Assembly: GCA_019119635.1 (NCBI GenBank)
Contig: DWWP01000010.1
Span: forward strand, 1 to 64,000
DNA length: 64,000 nt
Source: Candidatus Dietzia intestinipullorum
Lineage (GTDB): Bacteria; Actinomycetota; Actinomycetes; Mycobacteriales; Mycobacteriaceae
Direction of reading: 5' to 3'
In this document: positions 25,604 through 34,576 of the stretch, one piece after another
How positions within the stretch are numbered: position 1 is the stretch's first letter
Layout: every line of letters starts with the position of its first letter
Notes under the pieces: model-generated
Databases searched by the model: none
Seen by the model: the letters and a program-made list of their open reading frames with translations, nothing else
What the model was told of the DNA's origin: nothing
Made by a program: the position numbers and the translations under genes

Positions 25604-26784
25604 GACAACCCCCTCCGCGCGAACGCCTGCTGGCGGGCGGCGATCCGGTCACGCCACTGCTCGGGGCCGACCTGCTGCCCGGCGTACCCCGGCACCTCGT
25701 CGGCCAGGGACCCGAACGGCACGATCTTCCATGAGGGGCCCGACTCCGGGGTGATGGGCCCGTCGACCCGCTGCCAGCGGAACTGCATGATCCCCTCGCG
25801 ATGCCCCAGGAGCTCGAGCCAGTTGGCCAGTCCCGGGTCCCGCTCGGACAGCACCAGGTGGATCATCCCGTCGGAGTGCACGTGCGCCTGGTCCGCGGTG
25901 AGGCTGGTCTGGTGGTGCACGTAGTCGAGCGAGGCGTACCACATGCTGCCCAGCTGGAAGCCCTGGTAGGGCACGCCTGCCACGGGCACCGAGATGACCA
26001 TGGCCTGATCCGGCTCCAGCTCGAAGATCCCGGCCGAGGAGAACTGCGTGGTGAGCCCGCCCGGCGTCTGCCGGGGCTCGTACAGGGTGTTGCGCTCCTG
26101 GTCGCCGAAGAACCAGTCGGGGAACGCGAGCCAGGTGCGCAGGCGCCCGATCAGCACCTCGGCGAGCTTGGCGTAGAACTTCTCCTGCCCCGCGACCGTC
26201 GGCGGTTGGGGAGCCGTCCCGGCGGAATCCACCCGCCGCAGGGTCGCGGACCCGGCGACTTCGGTGTCCCAATCCGAGAACACCTCGCGGACGGCGATCA
26301 TCGAGCCGCCCGGATGGAGGACGACGTAGCCGGCGTCCCCCTCGTCGTCGTCGTGCCGTGGTGGCCCGAGTCGGAACGAGTACCGTCCGTCGTCGTCGAT
26401 CTCCAGCGCGCGGTCGTCGAACGCCGCATGGGATGCCGCGCGGTCGTCGGCCGAGTAGTTGCCGGCCAGCACCTGGAACGACAGGTCCGCGGTGGTGCCC
26501 CGGACGCCCTCGATGACGTACTCGGCGTCGTCGGCGAGGTTGGCGTAGAAGTACAGCGTGTCCGGGTTGTCCAGGCCCATCTTGGTGTACGGGCCCGTGG
26601 CCTCGAACAGCTGCGGATGCGTCCGGCCGCGGTGCTGGCCGCCCTCGATCACCCCGCGCAGGGTGCCGAGCAGGTACTCGAGTCCCTCGGCCACATCCGC
26701 CTCGCTGCGCACGTGCGGCGCCTGCCGGATGATCTCCTCCGCCTCGACCAGCGCGGCGGCGAGCGGCCCGGTCGCGCCGCTCAC
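25600..26784 (-). CDS. Conserved hypothetical protein in the hsa operon (Rv3531c-like)
   Basis: Protein of 394 residues without signal peptide or membrane segment. It is recalled as similar in type to Rv3531c and to DUF1214/DUF1254-containing proteins. Distinct stretches are DNPDTLYFYANLADDAEYVI, LEPDQAMVISVPVAGVPYQG, FQLGSMWYASLDYVHHQTS and HLVLSERDPGLANWLEL. The beta-rich pattern resembles DUF1214 folds. No catalytic motif recognised. The GTG overlaps the hsaB stop by 4 nt and the gene is itself coupled to the sulfotransferase, so all three are made from one transcript. Function unknown. Confidence 0.75.
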   Translation of the reverse strand: MSGATGPLAAALVEAEEIIRQAPHVRSEADVAEGLEYLLGTLRGVIEGGQHRGRTHPQLFEATGPYTKMGLDNPDTLYFYANLADDAEYVIEGVRGTTADLSFQVLAGNYSADDRAASHAAFDDRALEIDDDGRYSFRLGPPRHDDDEGDAGYVVLHPGGSMIAVREVFSDWDTEVAGSATLRRVDSAGTAPQPPTVAGQEKFYAKLAEVLIGRLRTWLAFPDWFFGDQERNTLYEPRQTPGGLTTQFSSAGIFELEPDQAMVISVPVAGVPYQGFQLGSMWYASLDYVHHQTSLTADQAHVHSDGMIHLVLSERDPGLANWLELLGHREGIMQFRWQRVDGPITPESGPSWKIVPFGSLADEVPGYAGQQVGPEQWRDRIAARQQAFARRGLS

Positions 26785-27365
26785 AGCCACGTGTAGGAGT
26801 CGGACGACGTGATGAAGTTGGCCAGCTCCTCCTGCTCGGGCGTGGGATCCACGACGTCCTCCTCGATGCTGAGGTAGGCGCCGCGGTAGAACAGCAGCGG
26901 CCGGATGTCGCGCTTGGTGGGGCCGAGGTCGCTCACGCGGCCGAGGACGATCCAGTGGTCGCCGCCGTCGAGGATCTGGTCGATGGTGCAGTCCAGCCAC
27001 GCCATCACGCCGGTGATCACCGGTGACCCCATGGGGCTCGGCGTCCAGTCGATCGTGGCGAACTTGTCCTCCCCGCGGCGCCCGAACGTCGAGGAGACCG
27101 ACTCCTGCTCCTCGGAGAGGATGTTGACGCAGAACTTGCCGGCGCGCTCGATCCCCTTCCACGAGCCCGACGTCTTCATGGGGCAGAAGAGCACGAGCGG
27201 CGGCTCGAGCGACAACGCGGAGAAGGACTGACAGGCGAAGCCCACGGGCGCGCCCTCGTCCACCGCGGTGATCACGGTGATGCCGGTGCAGAACTGGCCC
27301 AGCGCGTCGCGCAGCTCACGGCTGGAGAAGCTCTGGCCCTCCGGGCGGTCTTCGGTGCTGCTCAT
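26781..27365 (-). CDS. hsaB: Flavin reductase HsaB of the 3-HSA hydroxylase
   Basis: NAD(P)H:flavin reductase of 194 residues that supplies reduced flavin to HsaA for hydroxylation of 3-HSA to the catechol 3,4-DHSA. Flavin reductase features: FCTGITVITAVDEGAPVGFA, CQSFSALSLEPPLVLFCP and WLDCTIDQILDGGDHWIVLG. Length is normal. It starts at ATG, 56 nt downstream of hsaC, and its stop overlaps the next gene. The operon is read from the KstR boxes upstream of hsaA. Confidence 0.92.
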   Translation of the reverse strand: MSSTEDRPEGQSFSSRELRDALGQFCTGITVITAVDEGAPVGFACQSFSALSLEPPLVLFCPMKTSGSWKGIERAGKFCVNILSEEQESVSSTFGRRGEDKFATIDWTPSPMGSPVITGVMAWLDCTIDQILDGGDHWIVLGRVSDLGPTKRDIRPLLFYRGAYLSIEEDVVDPTPEQEELANFITSSDSYTWL

Positions 27366-27421
27366 CGGGTCGGTCCTCCTGGACGTGGCTCGAGATCGGT
27401 GACGGGGCCCAGCCTATTCCC

Positions 27422-28351
<930 letters not shown>

Positions 28352-29527
28352 TCAGACCATCGAGTCGGTGACCTTCTCGCCGAACTCATTCTGCCCCCAG
28401 CTGATGTACCCCTTGACCGCGTCGTTGGCGGCGTGCACCCGGCCGGCGTTGGCATCGCGCCAGAACCGCTGGATCGGCGAGGTGTTGTCGAGGGCGCGCG
28501 CTCCCGAGTTCTGGAACAGCAGGCCGATCGCGTCGATCGACCGCTGCGTGGCCCGCACCTGGTCGCGGCGGGCGCGGGTGCGCATCTCCATGGTCACACC
28601 GTCGCCGGAGTCCACGGCGTCCTTCTCCACGCGGAGGTTGCGCATGAGCTGCAGCCAGCCGGCGTCGATCTCGCTCGCGGCCTCGGCCAGCCGAACCTTG
28701 GCGAACGGGTCGTCCTTGACGGTGGCGCCGGTCGAGGCCTGGACACGGTTCCGCTGGTGCTCGCGGTGCACCTCGTAGCAGCCGTCGGCCATGCCCATGA
28801 TGGGCGAGGTGATGGTGGTCGGGTGGATGGTGCCCCAGGGCAGCCGGTAGATGCTGTTGGTGTTCTTCTCCAGGCCCGGCGAGGTGCCCTTGGCCATGTC
28901 CGCGAAGGACAGCACCCGGTGCGCGGGGATGAGCGCGTCCTTGACGACGATGTCGTTCGAGCCGGTCCCGCGGAGGCCGACCACGTTCCACACGTCGATG
29001 ATCTCGTACTGCGAGCCCTCGACCAGGTACGTGCAGAAGTCGATCATCTTGCCGTCGTCGTCCAGCACCGGACCGCCGACGAAGACCCAGTCCGCGTGCT
29101 GGCACCCGGAGGACCAGGACCATTTGCCGTTGAGGACGTAGCCGTCGTCGGTCTTGGTGGACGCCCCCATCGGGGCGTACGACGAGGAGATGCGGACGGT
29201 CGGGTCGTCGCCCCACACGTCCTCCTGCGCCTGCTGGGAGAACAGGGCGAGGTGCCAGTTGTGGATGCCGAGGATCGAGGCGCACCAGCCGGTCGACCCG
29301 CACGCGGAGGCGATGAGCTTGACCGCCGAGTAGAACGTCTCCATCTCGGCCTCGTAACCGCCCCACTGGGCCGGCTGGCACAGCTTGAAGAAGCCGGCCT
29401 CGTCGAGTTCCGCGATGTTCTGCGGGTGCACCTTGCGGAGATCCTCGGTCTCCTGGGCGCGCTCGGCGAACCCGGGCAGGAGGGCCCTGATCCGATCGAT
29501 GACCTCGTGGTTGGCGTACTCGCTCAT
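28352..29527 (-). CDS. hsaA: 3-HSA hydroxylase oxygenase subunit HsaA
   Basis: Flavin-dependent monooxygenase of 391 residues with an acyl-CoA dehydrogenase-like fold. It hydroxylates 3-HSA using reduced flavin from HsaB. Features: GFFKLCQPAQWGGYEAEMET, SACGSTGWCASILGIHNWHL, YVLNGKWSWSSGCQHADW and NVVGLRGTGSNDIVV, all typical of the HsaA/HpaH-type group. First gene of hsaA-hsaC-hsaB and two accessory genes. It diverges from kshA over two KstR boxes; the nearer box is 43 nt from the ATG. Confidence 0.94.
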   Translation of the reverse strand: MSEYANHEVIDRIRALLPGFAERAQETEDLRKVHPQNIAELDEAGFFKLCQPAQWGGYEAEMETFYSAVKLIASACGSTGWCASILGIHNWHLALFSQQAQEDVWGDDPTVRISSSYAPMGASTKTDDGYVLNGKWSWSSGCQHADWVFVGGPVLDDDGKMIDFCTYLVEGSQYEIIDVWNVVGLRGTGSNDIVVKDALIPAHRVLSFADMAKGTSPGLEKNTNSIYRLPWGTIHPTTITSPIMGMADGCYEVHREHQRNRVQASTGATVKDDPFAKVRLAEAASEIDAGWLQLMRNLRVEKDAVDSGDGVTMEMRTRARRDQVRATQRSIDAIGLLFQNSGARALDNTSPIQRFWRDANAGRVHAANDAVKGYISWGQNEFGEKVTDSMV

Positions 29528-29569
29528 GGTCTCCCTCTCTGATGAAAGTCGTGCGGCTTGCCTCCAGAC

Positions 29570-29583
29570 TAGAACACGTTACA
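29570..29583. promoter_or_regulatory. KstR operator at hsaA
   Basis: TAGAACACGTTACA fits TNNAACNNGTTNNA at all fixed positions. It is proximal to the hsaA start. Confidence 0.85.
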
Positions 29584-29674
29584 GTTTTGTACCAGACGCA
29601 ACCCACGCCATCCGCAGGCTATGCCACCGCGTGCCAGCGCCTTCCCGGTTTGGTTGTGGGGCACCCGGCAATTC

Positions 29675-29688
29675 TATAACCTGTTCTC
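29675..29688. promoter_or_regulatory. KstR operator overlapping the kshA -10
   Basis: TATAACCTGTTCTC matches TNNAACNNGTTNNA except the last base. Its first six bases, TATAAC, also make a good -10 element, giving a start of transcription near 29688, about 29 nt before the kshA ATG, which has AGGAGG. Confidence 0.7.
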
Positions 29689-29716
29689 ATAAGGCCCGTC
29701 CCTCAGGAGGCTCATC

Positions 29717-30940
29717 ATGTCCGCACCCACCAAACCCTCAGGCTCCGTCCGCGAGATCGACACCGGTGAGGTCCGCGAGCGCTACGCGCGCGGCTGGCAC
29801 TGCATCGGCACCGTCGAGGAGTTCTCCGACGGCAAGCCGCACTCGATCCACGCCTTCGGCACCAAGCTGGTCGTGTGGGCCGGCACCGAGGGCCAGATCA
29901 ACGTCCTCGACGGCTACTGCCGGCACCTCGGCGGCGACCTGTCCGACGGCGAGGTCAAGGACGGCAACATCGCCTGCCCCTTCCACGACTGGCGCTGGGG
30001 CGGCGACGGCAAGTGCAAGGGCATCCCGTACGCCAAGCGCGTCCCCCTCCGCGCCAAGACCCGTGCCTGGACCACCATGACGCAGAGCGGCCTGGTCTTT
30101 GTGTGGCACGACCACGAGGGCAACCCGCCCCGCGAGGAGGACGCGATCCCGGCGCTCCCCGAGTACGAGTCCGGCGAGTGGACCGACTGGGTGTGGAACC
30201 GCCTGGAGATCTCCGGCTCCAACTGCATGGAGATCGTCGACAACGTGGTCGACATGGCCCACTTCTTCTACATCCACTACGCGTTCCCCACGTACTTCAA
30301 GAACGTCTTCGAGGGCCAGACCGCTACCCAGTACCTCAACACCAAGGGGCGGCCGGACCACGATCCGTCGGGCGGGAAGTACGGCGACACGCTCCTGGAG
30401 TCCGTCGCCTCGTACTACGGCCCGTCGTTCATGATCAACCCGCTCAAGCAGATGTACGGCAAGTTCGAGACGGACGCGATCCTCATCAACTGCCACTACC
30501 CGACGGACCAGAACTCGTTCGTCCTCATGTACGGCCTCATGGTCAAGAAGCCCGAGGGCTTCGACGACGAGACGGCCACCAAAATGGCCTCGAAGATCGC
30601 CGAGTTCTTCGGCGAGGGGTTCCTGCAGGACGTCCGCATCTGGCAGCGCAAGTCGGCCATCGCCAACCCGCTGCTCTGCGAGGAGGACGGGCCCGTCTAC
30701 CAGCTGCGCCGCTGGTACGAGCAGTTCTACGTGGACCGCGACAAGGTCGAGCCGGAGATGCAGGAGCGGTTCGAGTTCGAGGTCGACACCACGGCCGCCA
30801 ACCAGTACTGGGAGAAGGAGGTCGCCGAGAACATGCGTAGGCAGCAGGAAGGCTCGGCCGAGGTCTCCGACGAGCAGACCCAGTACACCGGCATGGCAGA
30901 GGTCGCCGGTGAGGCCGAGGCCTCCGCCGCCGAGAAGTGA
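29717..30940 (+). CDS. kshA: 3-ketosteroid 9alpha-hydroxylase oxygenase KshA
   Basis: Rieske non-haem iron oxygenase of 407 residues that hydroxylates ring B at C9. With KstD this causes ring B to open. Rieske ligands: Cys68, His70 (CRHLGGD) and Cys87, His90 (CPFHDW). Mononuclear iron ligands: His182 and His187 (DMAHFFYIH); the acidic third ligand lies in the later helical part (GFLQDVRIWQRKS). The tail after residue 375 is Glu/Ala-rich. The ATG has AGGAGG at 8 nt. It overlaps the next small gene by one base (TGATG). Confidence 0.95.
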   Translation: MSAPTKPSGSVREIDTGEVRERYARGWHCIGTVEEFSDGKPHSIHAFGTKLVVWAGTEGQINVLDGYCRHLGGDLSDGEVKDGNIACPFHDWRWGGDGKCKGIPYAKRVPLRAKTRAWTTMTQSGLVFVWHDHEGNPPREEDAIPALPEYESGEWTDWVWNRLEISGSNCMEIVDNVVDMAHFFYIHYAFPTYFKNVFEGQTATQYLNTKGRPDHDPSGGKYGDTLLESVASYYGPSFMINPLKQMYGKFETDAILINCHYPTDQNSFVLMYGLMVKKPEGFDDETATKMASKIAEFFGEGFLQDVRIWQRKSAIANPLLCEEDGPVYQLRRWYEQFYVDRDKVEPEMQERFEFEVDTTAANQYWEKEVAENMRRQQEGSAEVSDEQTQYTGMAEVAGEAEASAAEK

Positions 30941-31335
30941 TGTACAAGCAGCACGATTCGCGGCGCGCGCCCACCTGGGACGAGACCGACCCGGCGCGCG
31001 CCGCGCGTCTGCACGCGGACACCGACCGCGACCGCCACACGTACACCCGGTCCGGCTTCCAGCCCGTGGACTGCCGCGCCTGCGGCACCCGCGCGTTCGT
31101 GCGCAAGAACAGCGAGAAGCACACCTCCATCCAGTGGCGGGACAGCAGTGACCGCAACTGCCCCGTCCTCAACGAGTGGAGAGGCGGCGCGGAGATCCCG
31201 GAGGGCGAGGACACCTGCCCGCGCATGCTTGCGAGCATCCGCTACGCCTATGCGGAGGGCCTGATCACCCTGGCCGAGGGCGTCGATCCCGAGGACGCCG
31301 AGCACATGGTCAACCCGCTCTACCTCCCGGAGTGA
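30940..31335 (+). CDS. Small four-cysteine protein between kshA and kshB
   Basis: Soluble protein of 131 residues. Cysteines occur as DCRACGTRAF, DRNCPVLNEW and EDTCPRML, a spacing that could bind zinc or an Fe-S cluster. The start is ATG overlapping the kshA stop; an adjacent GTG is the alternative. In M. tuberculosis Rv3527, a small hypothetical gene, also follows kshA. Position between the two hydroxylase components suggests a role in electron transfer or assembly, but this is inference. Confidence 0.7.
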   Translation: MYKQHDSRRAPTWDETDPARAARLHADTDRDRHTYTRSGFQPVDCRACGTRAFVRKNSEKHTSIQWRDSSDRNCPVLNEWRGGAEIPEGEDTCPRMLASIRYAYAEGLITLAEGVDPEDAEHMVNPLYLPE

Positions 31336-31364
31336 GCACGCCCCCGCTCCGACCGGCCCACGAG

Positions 31365-31378
31365 TTAGGCTTGCCTTC
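31365..31378. promoter_or_regulatory. Possible DtxR/IdeR-like iron box at kshB
   Basis: TTAGGCTTGCCTTC contains the dyad AGGC-TT-GCCT and resembles half of the TTAGGTTAGGCTAACC iron-box consensus. It abuts the kshB ATG. Overall agreement is only moderate. Confidence 0.3.
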
Positions 31379-32443
31379 ATGACCGATACCCCCCAGCTGG
31401 GCTCCTTCGTACGCGAGCTCACGATCGCCGAGGTGATCGAGGAGACCGCGGACGCCAAATCGATCGTCTTCGACATCCCCGAGGGGTCCGAGGAGGACTT
31501 CCGGTACACGCCCGGACAGTTCCTCACCCTGCGGATCCCCAGCGAGCAGACGGGCTCCGTCGCCCGTTGCTACTCCCTGTCCAGCTCGCCCACCGAGGAC
31601 ACGCGCCTGCAGGTGACCGTCAAGCGCACGGTCGACGGCTACGGATCCAACTGGCTGTGCGACAACGCCGCGGCGGGCCAGAAGATGCACGTCCTGGCCC
31701 CGTCCGGCATCTTCACGCCCAAGGACCTGGACCAGGACTTCATCCTCCTGGCCGCGGGCTCGGGCATCACGCCGGTCATGTCGATCCTGCGGTCGGCGCT
31801 CGCCCAGGGCACCGGCCACATCGTCATGGTGTACGCCAACCGCGACGAGAAGTCCGTCATCTTCAAGGACCAGCTCCAACAGCTGCAGGCCGAGCACCCG
31901 GATCGGCTGTCGGTCCTGCACTGGCTCGAGTCGGTCTCCGGCATCCCCAGCGCGGAGATGCTCGGCAACCTGCTCCAGCCGGTCGCCGCGAAGCGCCACT
32001 CCTACATGTGTGGGCCGTCGCCGTTCATGGAGACCGCGAAGGCGGGCCTGCGCCGCTCCGGCGCGGACATGCACCTCATCCACACCGAGGTGTTCTCCTC
32101 GATCGAGGGCGACCCGTTCGCGGAGATCGTCATCGAGGAGACCCCGGACGACGGCAGCGGGGAGGGCCCGGCCACGGCGACGGTGGAGCTCGACGACGAG
32201 GTCCACGAGGTCGACTGGCCCCGCAACACCCCGCTCCTGGACGTCCTGCTCTCCAAGGGCATCAACGCGCCGTTCTCGTGCCGCCAGGGCGAGTGCTCGG
32301 CGTGCGCCTGCATCCTCAAGTCCGGCGAGGTCGAGATGATCCACAACGGCATCCTCGACCCGGAGGAGGTCGAGGAGGGCTACGTCCTGGGCTGCCAGCT
32401 GCTGCCCAAGACCGACCACGTGGAGATCTCCTACTCCGAGTGA
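31379..32443 (+). CDS. kshB: 3-ketosteroid 9alpha-hydroxylase reductase KshB
   Basis: Ferredoxin-NAD(P) reductase-type electron donor for KshA, 354 residues. The FAD domain carries ARCYSLSSSP (RxYS), the NAD domain AAGSGITPVMSILR and YMCGPSPFM. The C-terminal plant-type [2Fe-2S] domain has Cys301, Cys306, Cys309 (CRQGECSAC) and Cys339. Domain order FNR-then-ferredoxin is standard for KshB. No ribosome site is visible next to the ATG, only the dyad, so translation may depend on the upstream gene 43 nt away or on a leaderless start. kshA and kshB are nearly contiguous here; in M. tuberculosis they are far apart. Confidence 0.92.
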   Translation: MTDTPQLGSFVRELTIAEVIEETADAKSIVFDIPEGSEEDFRYTPGQFLTLRIPSEQTGSVARCYSLSSSPTEDTRLQVTVKRTVDGYGSNWLCDNAAAGQKMHVLAPSGIFTPKDLDQDFILLAAGSGITPVMSILRSALAQGTGHIVMVYANRDEKSVIFKDQLQQLQAEHPDRLSVLHWLESVSGIPSAEMLGNLLQPVAAKRHSYMCGPSPFMETAKAGLRRSGADMHLIHTEVFSSIEGDPFAEIVIEETPDDGSGEGPATATVELDDEVHEVDWPRNTPLLDVLLSKGINAPFSCRQGECSACACILKSGEVEMIHNGILDPEEVEEGYVLGCQLLPKTDHVEISYSE

Positions 32444-32446
32444 CCT

Positions 32447-32478
32447 CCCCTGCCGGCGGCTCGGCCGGCCGGCAGGGG
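32447..32478. terminator. Bidirectional terminator between kshB and hsaF
   Basis: Perfect 11-bp inverted repeat CCCCTGCCGGC/GCCGGCAGGGG (arms 32447-32457 and 32468-32478) with a 10-nt loop. It begins 4 nt after the kshB stop, between convergent genes. Confidence 0.7.
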
Positions 32479-32493
32479 GCCGCTCGGCCGGGG

Positions 32494-33573
32494 TCAGGCG
32501 GTCGCGCGCTCCTGCTCCTTCTGGATCTCCAGCGCGATGTCGATGAGCTGGTCCTCCTGGCCGCCGACGAGGCGACGTTCGCCCGCGCGGATGAGGATCT
32601 CCGACGACGGCACGCCGTAGCGCTCGGCGTGGCCCTCGGCGTGCTTGAGGAACGACGAGTAGCAACCGGCGTAGCCGAGCATCATGGCCTGCCGGTCGAC
32701 GATGCACTCGGTCGGCATGAGCGGGCGCACCACGTCCTCGGCGGCATCGGCGATACGGAAGAAGTCGACGCCGGTGGTGATGCCGAGCTTGTCGCACACG
32801 CCCACGAACGCCTCGACGGGCGTGTTGCCGGCGCCGGCACCGAAGCGCCTGGTGGAGCCGTCGATCTGCTGGGCGCCCGCGCGCACCGCCATGATCGAGT
32901 TGCCCACGCCCACGTCCAGGTTCTCGTGCCCGTGGAAGCCCACCTGGGCGTCGTCGCCGAGCTCGGCGACCAGCGCCGAGACGCGGTCGGAGACCTGGTC
33001 CATGACCAGCGCGCCGGCGGAGTCGACGATGTAGACGCACTGGCAGCCGGCGTCGGCCATGATGCGGGCCTGCTTGGCCAGCACCTCGGGGGGCTGGGTG
33101 TGCGCCATCATCAGGAAGCCGACGGTTTCCAGGCCGAGCTCCCGGGCGTAGCCGAAGTGCTGGATCGAGACGTCGGCCTCGGTGCAGTGGGTGGCGACGC
33201 GGCAGACGGAGCCGCCGTTGTCGCGCGCGGCGAGGATGTCGTCCTTGATGCCCAGTCCGGGCAGCGTGAGGAACGCGATCTTGGCCTGGGTGGCGGTCTC
33301 GGCCGCGACCTTGATGAGTTCCTGGTCGTAGGACTTGGCGAAGCCGTAGTTGAAGGAGGCGCCGCCGAGGCCGTCACCGTGGGTGACCTCGATGACGGGC
33401 ACCCCGGCACCGTCGAGGGCCCCGACGACGTCGCGCACGTCCTCGACCGAGAACTGGTGGCGCTTGTGGTGCGAGCCGTCGCGCAGGGACGAGTCGGTGA
33501 TCCGGATGTCGAGATCGGAGCTGTACGCGCGCGCGGCGGCGTTGTGCGGGTTGGTCATGTCCATGTCTGTCAC
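32494..33573 (-). CDS. hsaF: 4-Hydroxy-2-oxohexanoate aldolase HsaF
   Basis: Class II, Mn-dependent aldolase of 359 residues that splits 4-hydroxy-2-oxohexanoate to pyruvate and propanal. [18 protein letters not shown] holds the catalytic Arg/Asp/His, and [15 protein letters not shown] the two metal-binding His. The C-terminal communication domain ([19 protein letters not shown]) pairs with HsaG for channeling. The GTG overlaps the hsaG stop by 4 nt; downstream ATGs at 33564 and 33558 are alternatives. Same order hsaG-hsaF as Rv3535c-Rv3534c. Confidence 0.92.
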   Translation of the reverse strand: MTDMDMTNPHNAAARAYSSDLDIRITDSSLRDGSHHKRHQFSVEDVRDVVGALDGAGVPVIEVTHGDGLGGASFNYGFAKSYDQELIKVAAETATQAKIAFLTLPGLGIKDDILAARDNGGSVCRVATHCTEADVSIQHFGYARELGLETVGFLMMAHTQPPEVLAKQARIMADAGCQCVYIVDSAGALVMDQVSDRVSALVAELGDDAQVGFHGHENLDVGVGNSIMAVRAGAQQIDGSTRRFGAGAGNTPVEAFVGVCDKLGITTGVDFFRIADAAEDVVRPLMPTECIVDRQAMMLGYAGCYSSFLKHAEGHAERYGVPSSEILIRAGERRLVGGQEDQLIDIALEIQKEQERATA

Positions 33574-34502
33574 ACTCCGGACGTGGCGGTGGCGAGCTTG
33601 GTCTTGGCGATGTCGTCGCCGACCTTGGTGGCGGCGGCGGTCATGATGTCGAGGTTGCCGGCGTACGGCGGGAGGAAGTCACCGGCGCCCTCGACCTCGA
33701 CGAAGATCGCGACACGCGCCATCCCGCCGGTGATCTCGGTGGGCGGGTCGAACTGTGGCTCCTGGAGCAGGCGGTAGCCCGGCACGTACTCCTGGATCTC
33801 CTTCTCCCTCTTGCGGATCGAGGTGGTGATGAGGTCGTGGTCGGCGTCGTCGGGGATGCCGCAGTAGATGGTGTCGCGCATGATCATGGGCGGCTCGGCC
33901 GGGTTGAGGATGATGATGGCCTTGCCGCGCTCGGCGCCGCCGACCTCCTCGATGGCGAGCTTGGTGGTCTCGGTGAACTCGTCGATGTTGGCGCGCGTGC
34001 CGGGTCCGGCGGACTCGGAGGAGACGGACGCGACGATCTCGGCATACCGGACCGGCACGACCTGTGAGACGGCGTGGACCATGGGGATGGTGGCCTGGCC
34101 GCCGCAGGTGACCATGTTGTGGTTGGGGGCATCGACGTGCTCGCTGAGGTTGGCGGGCGGGATCACCATGGGGCCGACGGCCGCCGGGGTGAGGTCGATG
34201 GCGATGATGCCGGCGGCCTCGTACCTGGGCGCGTACTCCTTGTGGACGTAGGCGCTAGTGGCCTCGAACAGCAGGTCGGGCTTCTCGCCGCCGGCCTCGA
34301 TCGAGTCGAGCAGTTCGTCGGCACCACCGGCCATGCAGATCAGTCCCTCGTCCGCGGCCCGCTTCATCCCCTCGGACTCCGCGTCGATGCCGATCATCCA
34401 CCGGGGCTCGATGTACTCGCTGCGCTGGAGCTTGTACATCAGGTCGGTACCGATGTTGCCGGATCCCACGATCGCGGCGGTGAGCTTGGTCTTCTCCGTC
34501 AT
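33570..34502 (-). CDS. hsaG: Acylating aldehyde dehydrogenase (propanal/acetaldehyde) HsaG
   Basis: CoA-acylating aldehyde dehydrogenase of 310 residues that converts the propanal from HsaF to propionyl-Co[18 protein letters not shown] is the NAD-binding loop and Cys133 in TCGGQATIP the thioester nucleophile. [18 protein letters not shown] and [19 protein letters not shown] are typical of the DmpF family. The ATG reading MTEKTKL was chosen; upstream residues are unlike the family. Normally it follows hsaE, but here hsaE is 3.5 kb away behind four unrelated genes, and no KstR box is visible just upstream. Confidence 0.92.
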   Translation of the reverse strand: MTEKTKLTAAIVGSGNIGTDLMYKLQRSEYIEPRWMIGIDAESEGMKRAADEGLICMAGGADELLDSIEAGGEKPDLLFEATSAYVHKEYAPRYEAAGIIAIDLTPAAVGPMVIPPANLSEHVDAPNHNMVTCGGQATIPMVHAVSQVVPVRYAEIVASVSSESAGPGTRANIDEFTETTKLAIEEVGGAERGKAIIILNPAEPPMIMRDTIYCGIPDDADHDLITTSIRKREKEIQEYVPGYRLLQEPQFDPPTEITGGMARVAIFVEVEGAGDFLPPYAGNLDIMTAAATKVGDDIAKTKLATATSGV

Positions 34503-34576
34503 ACCTGCGAGTCTCGCCACCTGAGCACGCCGCCACAATCACGTGTGCCGTTCACCGGCACAGCCACGCAAGGGCG

